NCBI RefSeq assembly: GCF_041260665.1
Contig: NZ_JBGCCT010000008.1
Coordinates: 186,001-250,000, forward strand
Source of the DNA: Catenulispora sp. GP43
GTDB lineage: Bacteria; Actinomycetota; Actinomycetes; Streptomycetales; Catenulisporaceae
Direction: 5' to 3'
Length of the DNA stretch: 64,000 nt
Under the pieces are notes generated by a model that did not search any database, had not been told where the DNA came from, and saw only the letters and a list, made by a program, of their open reading frames with translations. Position 1 is the first letter of the stretch, and each line of letters opens with the position of its first letter. Made by a program: the position numbers and the translations under genes. Below, piece by piece: positions 57,201 through 64,000 of the stretch.

Positions 57201-57826
57201 CGCAGAAGGTCGCGATCGTCACCACTCACGTCCCGGCCTACGACCCGCATCCGCGCGACGACAGCCAGTTCTCCGACCGCTTCGAGGCCGAGATGTACGA
57301 GCGGCTCGTGCAGCGGTATCAGCAGACGCATCCGGGCGTCCACGTGATGATGCTGTTCGGCCACGCCCGCGGCTGGGCCGAGGACGTGCGGCTGCCGGAC
57401 GGCACCGAGTCGCCGGACGGGATCCCGAACTTCGTCGTCGCCGACCTCGGCGCCCCGCCGTACGCACCGCAGGACCAGGGCGGGTTCTACAACTACGGGC
57501 TGTTCAACGTCCTGCCCGACGGCACCGTGCAGTTCGCGGTGCAGCCGCTGCTGGCCTCGGTCGCGGTCACGGCGCCCTCGGCGCAGCTGCCGCGCGGCGC
57601 GAAGGAGCAGCTCAGCGCGGTGGGGACGTCGCTGACCGGCACGGACGCGCCGGCGTTGCAGGTGCCGATCGCCGACCCGGTGTCGAGGCACTGGACGTCC
57701 TCGGATCCGCGCGTGGCCTCCGTCGACCCCGCCAGCGGCGTGGTGACGGCGCACTGCGCGGGGACCGTCACGGTCGCCGTGACCGCCGGCGGTATTTCAG
57801 GCACCGCTTCCATCACTGTGAAGTAA
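54299..57826 (+). CDS. Giant secreted phosphodiester glycosidase with phosphoesterase domain
   Basis: This 1175-residue exported protein has a signal peptide at 1-40 (VVVALVVAVAGCAAVAAPAHSA). A NAGPA-type phosphodiester glycosidase domain (about 100-440) is shown by VAGVNGDFFEIYGSGRPLGM and ILFDSGGSTQMV. A Big_2-like Ig domain (about 545-630) and a carbohydrate-binding-like beta domain (640-820) follow. Next comes a calcineurin-type metallophosphoesterase-like domain (about 845-1060: DAVGNHEI, VTTHVPAYDPH, LFGHARG), and a last Big_2 domain (1090-1175). The substrate may be a glycosyl-phosphodiester polymer such as a teichoic acid, by inference. Start could be the GTG one codon later. Confidence 0.88.
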   Translation: MVSTPVGFRRRGRGRVVVALVVAVAGCAAVAAPAHSAPAPIKAASSDVRATSWLPTTPDQWPLVVDEAVSPSVTLAHGVQQHSDLLKTVGGAQRAQVMDVDLADPNVRLGVVESHDHLTDTADEVPSSMAHRTGAVAGVNGDFFEIYGSGRPLGMVVIDGRLVKSPDPSWNADLWVRHDGSIGIGTETYTGTLTDTANAANAAITSVNAVNSLSGDAIVRVTPDLGTPSPIPASTVVAGHLDADGTTLIVDSVTSGVTSLPQLAKGTEDLVGSGSRAPWLSQNLHAGDRVAVSEKIGPDADVEQGLSGGAILVQNGRRAVPLQGPGENNVDNPVTAVGVTSDGKHAVFAAFDGHQSEDVAQGLTRPQIAGWMMQHGAYNAILFDSGGSTQMVGRLPGQTQASVLNVPSDGHERPVANGLFIYSTEKAPGAAVKAVVNDGKPLTALAGTTVPVSAYALDAADNPARDAASLKVSPGKAATVDGNTLTFPSTGHGVLHISAGHAHSDVPLNVVDRLGSLSVTPGQVDLDSGGTQLITASATAPDGSQVDLPASAVKWSVDQPALGSITADGTFTAGASGSGMVTVTAGAGRRTATVSIAVGRSTTNVDPLTDTSKWSITDAYMNVYPRKVPSPGSSSTSDGSMAFDAATKAQPGDAGSFDIHYNYPNVSKTFDLSVYLNNPDSEQIPLLNGTQAPIGIGVWVKGNSDLASRPGAGLAPGIVTLNVGIWQSTNQPTSFYPTGITFDGWQYVVAQLPPGLQYPLRINYLGLVVIKPGPNLSGDVHLADLQAVYSPRPPVPPTYTAIPKNPSWLKFADVGSFKAGGSTIAAFDDAHTTAAGTTATGTVAMQAMPGLLANLPTAAKPSIVQALGDMSDDGQLPDLTNLKTLLDGLGVPYHDAVGNHEITQGATPENGNFASVFGATHYAYDQGAARVIVTDSGHIGISASDPYQNVDTGESQYLWLAQQLTQNTQKVAIVTTHVPAYDPHPRDDSQFSDRFEAEMYERLVQRYQQTHPGVHVMMLFGHARGWAEDVRLPDGTESPDGIPNFVVADLGAPPYAPQDQGGFYNYGLFNVLPDGTVQFAVQPLLASVAVTAPSAQLPRGAKEQLSAVGTSLTGTDAPALQVPIADPVSRHWTSSDPRVASVDPASGVVTAHCAGTVTVAVTAGGISGTASITVK

Positions 57827-57862
57827 GTGAAGTAAGTGAAGTAAGCGAAGTAAGCGAAGTAG
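57818..57862 (+). repeat. Five 9-bp repeats reiterating an in-frame stop
   Basis: GTGAAGTAA occurs three times, then GCGAAGTAA and GCGAAGTAG. The first unit is the natural end of the glycosidase (Val-Lys-stop), so every later unit provides another in-frame stop codon. Confidence 0.95.
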
Positions 57863-57884
57863 CAGACGAATAGGCGAGGTAGCG

Positions 57885-59507
57885 ATGACGAGGGTTCCCA
57901 GCCGCAGGGGTTTCCTGGCGACGTCCGCGGGGCTCACGGCCGCGTTGGCCGGCGGCGGAGTGCTGATCGGCAGTTCGCCGGCAGCGGCCGCCGCGCCTGC
58001 TGGGAACCCGTCGCCGCCGTCGTGCGCCGGCGATCCCGCACACCCCAAGAGGCAGCTGCGGGGTGTGTGGATCGCCAGCGTGTCGAACATCAACTGGCCC
58101 TCGGCCCCGGGGCTGAGCGTCGAGCAGCAGCAGGCTGAGTTGACCGGTCTGCTGGACGCGGCCGTTCGGATGCGGATGAACGCTGTGTACTTGCAGATCC
58201 GGCCGGCTGCCGACGCGCTGTACGCCTCGTCCTACGAGCCCTGGTCGCAATACCTGACCGGCACGCAGGGCCAGGACCCGGGGTACGACCCGCTGGCGTT
58301 CGCCGTCGCCGAGGCGCACAAGCGGAACCTGGAACTGCACGCCTGGATGAACCCCTACCGAGTGTCCACACAACCGGATCCGAGCCAGTTGGTACCTACA
58401 CACCCGGCGCGGGTGCATCCGGACTGGTGTGTGGAGTACGGCGGGCAGTTGTACTACAACCCGGGCGTCCCGGCGGTCCTGGACTTCGACGTCCAGGTGA
58501 TCACCGATGTCGCGACCCGCTACGACATCGACGGCATCCACTTCGACGACTACTTCTACCCCTACCCGGTGGGCACGGCCGACTTCCCCGACGACGCCAC
58601 CTTCGCCGCCTACGGCGCGGGGTTCCCCGACAAGGCGACGTGGCGCCGGGCCAACGTCGACAAGCTCGTCAGCACCCTGCAACGCGAGCTGCGTGCGGCC
58701 AAGCCCTGGGTGAAGTGGGGGATCAGCCCCTTCGGCATCTGGCGCAACGCGGCCACCGACCCCTCGGGTTCGGCGACGAACGGGCTCCAGTCCTACGACG
58801 CGCTGTCCTCGGATACCCGCGGCTGGGTCCAGAAGGGCTGGCTGGACTACATCGCGCCGCAGCTGTACTGGAACATCGGCTTCCCGCCGGCCGCCTACGA
58901 CGTCCTGGTCGACTGGTGGTCCAAGGTCGTGGACGGCACCGGTACGCAGCTGCTGATCGGGCAGACCGTCTCCAAGATCGGCACCTCCAGCCCGCCGGCC
59001 TGGCTGAATCCGGACGAGATGCCGAACCACCTGATTCTCAACCGGCAGTACCCGCAGGTCGCCGGGGACATCTTCTTCAACGTCACCAAGCTGCTCACCG
59101 ACCCGCTCGGGTTCCAGACGCGGCTGATCGATGACTTGTACGAGTACCCGGCCCTGGTCCCGGAGATGGCACGGCACTCCGGCCCGGCACCCGACCGCAC
59201 GGCACTGACCGAGGCGAAGCCGACCAGCGCCGGCACGCAGCTCCAGTGGCTGCACCTCGACCGCCCGCACGGCGTCGAGGCCGCGTACTACGCCGTGTAC
59301 CGCTTCGACGGCCACCCGCCGCAGAGCACCTGCGACTTCGCCGACGCCAAGAACCTGCTCGGCACGGTGCGCGCGGTCCCACAGCTGTTCAACGGCTGGA
59401 CGGACACCGGCGCGGTGGCCGGGAAGCAGTACTCGTACTACGTCACGGCGGTGGACCGGCTGCACCACGAGAGTGAGCCGAGCAATCCTCAGGTGGTGGG
59501 CTGGTAG
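57885..59507 (+). CDS. Tat-exported GHL10 family glycoside hydrolase-like protein
   Basis: This 540-residue protein has a twin-arginine signal (SRRGFLATSAGLTAALAGG). The GHL10 barrel follows, beginning LRGVWIASVSNINWPS near 60, with IDGIHFDDYFYPYPV near 213-227 carrying the acidic active-site residues and LDYIAPQLYWNIG near 320. A C-terminal fibronectin-III-like module (440-540) ends in YYVTAVDRLHHESEPSNP. GHL10 proteins act on bacterial wall or surface glycans. It follows the phosphodiester glycosidase by 58 bp and is probably co-transcribed, so the pair may process the same polymer. Confidence 0.92.
   Translation: MTRVPSRRGFLATSAGLTAALAGGGVLIGSSPAAAAAPAGNPSPPSCAGDPAHPKRQLRGVWIASVSNINWPSAPGLSVEQQQAELTGLLDAAVRMRMNAVYLQIRPAADALYASSYEPWSQYLTGTQGQDPGYDPLAFAVAEAHKRNLELHAWMNPYRVSTQPDPSQLVPTHPARVHPDWCVEYGGQLYYNPGVPAVLDFDVQVITDVATRYDIDGIHFDDYFYPYPVGTADFPDDATFAAYGAGFPDKATWRRANVDKLVSTLQRELRAAKPWVKWGISPFGIWRNAATDPSGSATNGLQSYDALSSDTRGWVQKGWLDYIAPQLYWNIGFPPAAYDVLVDWWSKVVDGTGTQLLIGQTVSKIGTSSPPAWLNPDEMPNHLILNRQYPQVAGDIFFNVTKLLTDPLGFQTRLIDDLYEYPALVPEMARHSGPAPDRTALTEAKPTSAGTQLQWLHLDRPHGVEAAYYAVYRFDGHPPQSTCDFADAKNLLGTVRAVPQLFNGWTDTGAVAGKQYSYYVTAVDRLHHESEPSNPQVVGW
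59303..59351 (+). repeat. 49-bp segment of the GHL10 gene, copy A
   Basis: This part of the fibronectin-like module (encoding FDGHPPQSTCDFADAK) recurs 662 bp away at 59965-60013 with 47 of 49 bases identical, in the same orientation. Confidence 0.95.
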
Positions 59508-59557
59508 TGCCCGGCGCCTGGGAGTAGCCAGGGGAACAGGGCGGGAGTCGCAGGCGG

Positions 59558-59908
59558 TCAGTCGTCGTCGAAGTCGCCGTAGTCGCCGAGCACCGCGGCC
59601 AGGTGCCTGCTCTGCTCCTCGCTCGGCTCACCGGCGATGACGACGTCGAAGTCCATGCCCTGGCGCACCGTGATCCTGGCCTTCGGATGCCGGACAGCGA
59701 CCGCGATGACCGCCGCCGCGATCGGCTTGGTCGGGGTGTGGAGGACGAAGTGCACCAACAGGCTCGAGTCCTTCGCATCGTAGGCGGGCTCGACAGAGGC
59801 TTTCGTGTCCCGGGTCAGTGCGCCGCCCAGTTCCTGCGCCACCGCCTTGGCCCGCCCCGGCCACCAGCTCGACACGTCGATGCGGACCGTCACCACCTGG
59901 GCAACCAT
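59558..59908 (-). CDS. EACC1-like small protein of the caspase module
   Basis: This 116-residue protein resembles effector-associated constant component 1 (EACC1), the small partner of conflict-system effectors in multicellular bacteria. It has an alpha/beta ferredoxin-like layout: strand VVTVRIDVSSWW, helix, strand LLVHFVLHTPTKP, helix AAAVIAVAVRH, strand ARITVRQG. The C-terminal helix motif AGEPSEEQSRHLAAVLGDYGD is shared with the partial gene at 63709 (SGDPSEEQAKLLSEVLGEL). GGGGAGGG precedes the ATG. It lies downstream of the caspase-helicase on the same strand, separated by 105 bp. Confidence 0.8.
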   Translation of the reverse strand: MVAQVVTVRIDVSSWWPGRAKAVAQELGGALTRDTKASVEPAYDAKDSSLLVHFVLHTPTKPIAAAVIAVAVRHPKARITVRQGMDFDVVIAGEPSEEQSRHLAAVLGDYGDFDDD

Positions 59909-59964
59909 GACACACCCTCCCCGAGTCAGTTCTCTGTTCCGCCTGTCGCGAGACTAGCGTGCGA

Positions 59965-60013
59965 CTTCGACGGCCACCCGCCGCAGAGCATCTGCGACTT
60001 CGCCGACGCGAAG
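59965..60013 (+). repeat. 49-bp duplicate of the GHL10 segment abutting the caspase gene
   Basis: Copy B of the segment at 59303-59351 ends one base before the caspase-helicase stop codon and lies between that gene and the EACC1-like gene. It keeps the reading frame of a GHL10 fragment (FDGHPPQSICDFADAK) but is not translated from any plausible start. Confidence 0.95.
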
Positions 60014-63000
60014 TCACTCGTCGTAGAGCCGCCATGCCGGGATTCGCTGCGCGTGGCGGCTTTTCTCCTCTGATGCCAGCAGGTCGGTCCGCTTGAGCTG
60101 GAGAAGCAGGTGCCGGGCGGGGTCGGCGCCGTGGGCGGTTCCGGTGTCCAGGATGATCGCCGTCTCCGATCCGTCCCTGGCCGTCACCACGGCGTCGGCC
60201 ACGTACCCGTCCCGCACCTCGGACAGGCCCACCTTCCCCTCGGAGCCGGCCAGCCGGTCTGCCAGCAGGTTCATGTACTCACCGCTATGCGGCCACGGGG
60301 GGCTCTGCTGACCGGCTTCGATCTGCTGCAACAGCCTCAGACCCAATCCGCCACGGCGGATCCAGAAATCTCGGTCGCTGATAACGAACAGATGCGCCCG
60401 GGCCCGGGTGATCGCCACATTCCATAGATTCGCCTGCTCGTCCAGGAACCTCAGTGCGCCGGCGCTGATGCCGTCGGCGGCGACCAGGCTGTAGATGATG
60501 ACGTCGCACTCGCCGCCCTGGAAGGAATGGGCGGTGCCGACCCGCACCCGATCCTGGTCGGCCCACCGGGCCCGGATGGCCGAGGCCTGGGCCCGGAACG
60601 GGGTGACCACGCCGATGGTGGCCTGCGGCGGCAGCTTGGCCAGGAAGTAGTCGATGCCGCGACCGACCCGGTTGATCTCGCTCTCGTTGATCCAGGACCC
60701 GCGGTGGTGCCGTATCGCTTCGCCCTGCTGGTTGATCCAGTTCACATTCGGTTGGCCGTCGATGCCGCGAAGGTTGCGCGTCGGGGTCAGGATCGTCAGG
60801 GGCTTGCCCCGGGGCGCGTAGAACAGGCTGTCGGACAGGCGTGCGATGTCCGGGTGGCAGCGGTAGTGCTCGTTGAGCGTGAGGCTGCCGCCGGCGGCGT
60901 GTTCCAGGCCGTGGAACGCAGAGTCCTGTCGATAGGCCAGATGCGCCTCCAGGAGCTGCTGCGGGCCGAAGCCGTGCTTCTCCCGGATGGTCGCCTCCTC
61001 GGGCGCCTTCAACGTGGCGACGTGTGGGAGCTGGAGCGGGTCGCCGATGACGACAGCCCGCTTGGCCCGGAACAGGACCGGCAGTACCGCCGGGATGGAA
61101 CACTGGCTGGCCTCGTCGATGATGACCAGATCGAAGAGTGCTGGATTCGGTGGGAAACGGCGTGCCGACAGACAGGTGACGGCCCAGGCCGGAGCTGCGG
61201 GCAACGCCGTGCGCAGCTTGCCCCAGTCCGAACCGCTCGAAGCGTTGTGGTCGGCCAGGGTTTGCAACGCGGTGCGGCCGCTGATCCGAAGATGGTGGGC
61301 CACCGACGCCGCGAGGTCCAGAGCCCGCGACTGGCGCTTTGCATCGGCGGCGGACAGGGCAGCCGTGAGTCCCTCGTCCTCGGAGTGGATCCGCGTGCGC
61401 AGCCCGCGCCACGCAATTTCGGCGTCGGCGTACGCGCCGACCGCCAGGCACAGCGTGGCAGCGCTCTGCGACGTCGAGCCGATGCCGAGGCGGCCCAGGA
61501 ATCTCATGTGGCGTCGGGCGGCGAACCAGCGGGCGCGATGGAGCTTGTCGGCGCGGGCACGCAGGCGAGCGAGCTCCTGGTCGGAGGCTTCGGACAGCCG
61601 CCCGGCGATCCGGCCGTCGGCGTCCGGGCCGTCGTCGTCCGCCCGGATCGCCTCCAGCGCCTGCGCGCGTTGCTGACCGGCGGCCAGCAGCGCTGCTTCG
61701 GTCGCGGCCTTATCGGCGGCGGCCTGTCGGTGCAGGTCATATTCGCGAGTGGCGCTGGAGTAGGCGGCTTGTGCGGTCGGCAGGGTTCGATCCGGGGCGG
61801 TGGACGCCGAGGCCAGAGCTCTGCGAAGGGTGTCGCGTTCGGCGTCCTGGTAATTGGTGGACTCACCGTTGCCCCGGCTGCCGGTGCGGACGATCAGCCC
61901 TTCGACCAGACGTTCGCAGCGGTTCCAGACTTCGTCGACGGCCGTGTTGTTGGTCGAGGCGACCAGCACGCTTTGCCCGGCCGCGACCGCGGTGGCGACC
62001 AGGTTGACGATCAAGGCGCTCTTGCCGGTTCCGGGCGGTCCGGTCGCCACGGTCAGCCTCCGGGTCAAGGCAGCGTCCAGGACGTCGCTCTGCGCGTCGT
62101 TGAGGGAGCCCAGGACCACGTGGTCGACGCGGTTGGCCGTCGAGGTGTTCGCGCGGCCGTCCAGCAAGGCACCCAGTGCGGTCCTGGCGATGTCCGACTC
62201 GTGCTCTGCGACCTCCTTCAGATCCTTCAGCAGCTTCCGGACCGTCGCGCCGGAGTCCAGGGCGACGAGGACCGCGGTGTTCCGTGCGCCGCTTTGGGGG
62301 ACGTTGGCCTCCAGGCCGCCGGCCATGCGAGCTGGGCGGATCTCGTCGATCCATGCGAGTTCGAACTCGTCGCGCAGAAGATGGTTGATTTCGCGCGCCA
62401 GGCCCACATGGTCGCCGGCCCCCCAGGTGGGACTGTAGTTGCGCAGCAGGTTCTCGGCTCCGTCCTCGCCGAGCCAGTACTTGCTCAGAACGGGGTTCGG
62501 TTCGGGCTCTCCGTAGGGATGGAGCAAGACCGATCCGTCGTCGCCCTGGACGATCTCCAGGCGGCGGATGAGCAGGGGAGCGCACTGCGGGACTCTGAGG
62601 TTCGTGCCTTGGGTATCTTGCAGGAGCACCACGACGGGATAGCCGTAGAGGAGATCAGAACCCTTCTTCTGCGCCTCGTCGATGTGGTCGGCGAACTCCG
62701 AGGGGACGGGGAACGTACCGGCGGGGTCTGCCCCGGCGCCGCTGAGCAGCTGTTCTGATCCGCCGACGTAGACGACGCCGGGCTCGTTCGGAGTGAACTT
62801 CAAGAGCTTGTCTTCGGCGTTCTCGGCGCGGATGCAGTGGGAGTAGTACTCCAGCAGCGGCTGCCAGCCGATAGAGCCGCCTGCCTGCTGGGCTCCCTTC
62901 TCACTGAGTTCCGAGCGCCCCGCCTTGGCTTTGCCGCCGCGCGGATCGGTCCGCCGCACCGGAGCCTTCGCCAGGTAGATGCCGCCGCCGCTCACTCCGA

Positions 63001-63712
63001 TCGACGAGGATACCGGGGTCTGGCGCGTCTCTTTGGGACGGGCTTTGAGGACGGCACTGACGTGCTCGTACAGCTCGGCTACACCTACCCGGCCGTCCCG
63101 GTCCCGGTCGCCGGCGCCGCTGCGCAGCGCCTCCACGATCGTGTCAGTGAACAGCGATGGGGAGTCGTCGTCCCCGCCGACCCAAGATGCTTCGCGTGCT
63201 TGGGAGGAGGAGAGAATGTAGACACCCTTGGTCTGAATCGGCGCCCCGGCGGGCTCGGAGCTCTTTGGCGTGCGGATCGTGGTGAATCCGGCGGTGAATC
63301 CGCCGCTTTCGCAGCAGTCGAGGATGAGTACCTTCTGCCGCGCCAGGCAGTTCTCCAAGTGCTCGTTGAGATACCCGGCCGGGATAGCGGTCTGGGGCAG
63401 GTCGCTGTGGTCGGTGTCTCGGGCCACGACGTGGAACTCGCCGGTGGCTGCGCTGCGCAGGCCATGGCCGCTGATGTAGACGACCGCCAGTTCGTCGCTC
63501 TCGCTGCGTTCCAGGAAATCGGCGACACGCTGGCGCAGGGTCGCCGCGTCCGGATCGGGAACCCGCTCGATGACGTCGAAACCGCCGACGGCCGAGTCGC
63601 CCAGCACCTCGGCCATGACCGCGAGGTCGACCGCGACGCTGGGCAGGCCCGGAAAGTTCTGATAATCGGTGACGCCGACCAGCAGGGCGCGCCGCCGTGT
63701 CGGAGCCGTCAC
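60014..63712 (-). CDS. Caspase-helicase fusion (prokaryotic caspase plus superfamily-1 helicase)
   Basis: This 1232-residue fusion starts with a caspase-like protease (1-250) with catalytic His83 in VVYISGHGLRSA and Cys134 in ILDCCESGG. A middle domain (285-530) precedes a DNA2/UPF1-type superfamily-1 helicase. The helicase has Walker A GPPGTGKS (558-565), a long coiled-coil insert (620-800), Walker B VIIDEAS (863-869), GDPLQLP (890-896), HYRCHP near 940, GTAHSFQGGE near 1060 and NVAITRARAHLF near 1100. A C-terminal alpha/beta module (1145-1232) carries ADAVV and ETAIILDTG and may be nuclease-like. The GTG start overlaps the upstream EACC1 stop by GTGA. It is likely a nucleic-acid-sensing cell-suicide effector. 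Confidence 0.93.
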   Translation of the reverse strand: MTAPTRRRALLVGVTDYQNFPGLPSVAVDLAVMAEVLGDSAVGGFDVIERVPDPDAATLRQRVADFLERSESDELAVVYISGHGLRSAATGEFHVVARDTDHSDLPQTAIPAGYLNEHLENCLARQKVLILDCCESGGFTAGFTTIRTPKSSEPAGAPIQTKGVYILSSSQAREASWVGGDDDSPSLFTDTIVEALRSGAGDRDRDGRVGVAELYEHVSAVLKARPKETRQTPVSSSIGVSGGGIYLAKAPVRRTDPRGGKAKAGRSELSEKGAQQAGGSIGWQPLLEYYSHCIRAENAEDKLLKFTPNEPGVVYVGGSEQLLSGAGADPAGTFPVPSEFADHIDEAQKKGSDLLYGYPVVVLLQDTQGTNLRVPQCAPLLIRRLEIVQGDDGSVLLHPYGEPEPNPVLSKYWLGEDGAENLLRNYSPTWGAGDHVGLAREINHLLRDEFELAWIDEIRPARMAGGLEANVPQSGARNTAVLVALDSGATVRKLLKDLKEVAEHESDIARTALGALLDGRANTSTANRVDHVVLGSLNDAQSDVLDAALTRRLTVATGPPGTGKSALIVNLVATAVAAGQSVLVASTNNTAVDEVWNRCERLVEGLIVRTGSRGNGESTNYQDAERDTLRRALASASTAPDRTLPTAQAAYSSATREYDLHRQAAADKAATEAALLAAGQQRAQALEAIRADDDGPDADGRIAGRLSEASDQELARLRARADKLHRARWFAARRHMRFLGRLGIGSTSQSAATLCLAVGAYADAEIAWRGLRTRIHSEDEGLTAALSAADAKRQSRALDLAASVAHHLRISGRTALQTLADHNASSGSDWGKLRTALPAAPAWAVTCLSARRFPPNPALFDLVIIDEASQCSIPAVLPVLFRAKRAVVIGDPLQLPHVATLKAPEEATIREKHGFGPQQLLEAHLAYRQDSAFHGLEHAAGGSLTLNEHYRCHPDIARLSDSLFYAPRGKPLTILTPTRNLRGIDGQPNVNWINQQGEAIRHHRGSWINESEINRVGRGIDYFLAKLPPQATIGVVTPFRAQASAIRARWADQDRVRVGTAHSFQGGECDVIIYSLVAADGISAGALRFLDEQANLWNVAITRARAHLFVISDRDFWIRRGGLGLRLLQQIEAGQQSPPWPHSGEYMNLLADRLAGSEGKVGLSEVRDGYVADAVVTARDGSETAIILDTGTAHGADPARHLLLQLKRTDLLASEEKSRHAQRIPAWRLYDE

Positions 63713-64000
63713 CGCTGCAGCTCGCCGAGCACTTCCGAGAGCAGTTTGGCCTGCTCTTCGCTGGGGTCTCCGGAGATCTCGACGTAGTTCGGGCCGATGC
63801 TCACGCGCACCCGCTCACGCTTGTGGCGCGAGCACAGCTTTTTCACGGCCTCGGCGACCAGCGGCGCGGCGGCGGGCCAGGCGTAGTCGACGACGGCGTG
63901 CAGAACCTCCGCGCCGGGGCCCTTGGCCCCCGCCCGCGGAGTGCCGCCGGCGTATTCGAGACGGACGGTGACGTCCTGGACGGCGGCCAGGTCGGCGCTG
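63709..64000 (-). CDS. EACC1-like small protein, 5' end beyond the window
   Basis: The visible 96 C-terminal residues show the same plan as the protein at 59558: strand VTVRLEYAGG, helix, VLHAVVDYAWPAAAPLVAEAV, strand VRVSIGPNYVEISG, and the helix GDPSEEQAKLLSEVLGEL. The stop overlaps the GTG of the caspase-helicase (GTGA), so the two are translationally coupled and probably form one functional unit. The N-terminus lies past position 64000. Confidence 0.8.
   Translation of the reverse strand, partial: SADLAAVQDVTVRLEYAGGTPRAGAKGPGAEVLHAVVDYAWPAAAPLVAEAVKKLCSRHKRERVRVSIGPNYVEISGDPSEEQAKLLSEVLGELQR

Overview
The window is about 64 kb of very GC-rich, densely coding DNA. It shows GTG starts, GTGA/ATGA translational coupling, many LacI, TetR and LuxR regulators, secreted glycoside hydrolases with Ser/Thr-Pro linkers, and no rRNA, tRNA, insertion sequence or CRISPR that I could see. 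This is a filamentous-actinomycete chromosome. The EACC1-type small proteins beside a caspase gene, and the set of secreted enzymes, would suit Catenulispora or a relative, but that placement is inference.

Layout. 1-6.4 kb: CGNR zinc-finger regulator, succinate-semialdehyde dehydrogenase divergent from a malic enzyme, AI-2E family permease, a PRC-barrel-like protein, a VOC protein and a small unknown. 6.7-9.3 kb: HTH regulator divergent from a DrrAB-like ABC exporter. 9.3-16.7 kb: an unusual accessory locus with an 82-residue repeat protein, a LuxR-type regulator translationally coupled to a 63-residue secreted Cys-ending peptide, and a tightly coupled operon of three paralogous ATP-grasp enzymes plus an MFS exporter. 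16.6-25.1 kb: TetR, two SDRs, a lactate-monooxygenase-like flavoenzyme, and a two-component system divergent from an MMPL exporter. 25.4-28.8 kb: LacI with its operator, a mannonate-dehydratase-like enzyme and an SDR (sugar-acid catabolism). 28.8-33.7 kb: PolX and a DUF4132 protein. 33.7-43 kb: xylanase with LacI, then a ROK-ABC-GH35 galactoside operon. 43-47.2 kb: TPM-domain protein fused by deletion to what looks like a PspA tail, a secreted unknown, an SPFH protein and an EndoH-type glycosidase. 47.3-53.5 kb: TetR/MFS/VOC, a DUF1445 protein, and an MFS permease fused to three Ig-like domains. 54.3-59.5 kb: a giant secreted phosphodiester glycosidase/phosphoesterase and a Tat-exported GHL10 protein. 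59.5-64 kb: a conflict or cell-suicide module in which a 1232-residue caspase plus superfamily-1 helicase is bracketed by two small EACC1-like proteins, one cut by the window edge.

The two most interesting systems are the caspase-helicase/EACC1 module and the triple ATP-grasp operon. A third, cross-cutting signal is that at least seven unrelated genes on both strands carry short tandem duplications that straddle or start at the stop codon. Several more genes carry in-frame tandem expansions just before the stop. This suggests recurrent slippage at gene 3' ends in this genome.
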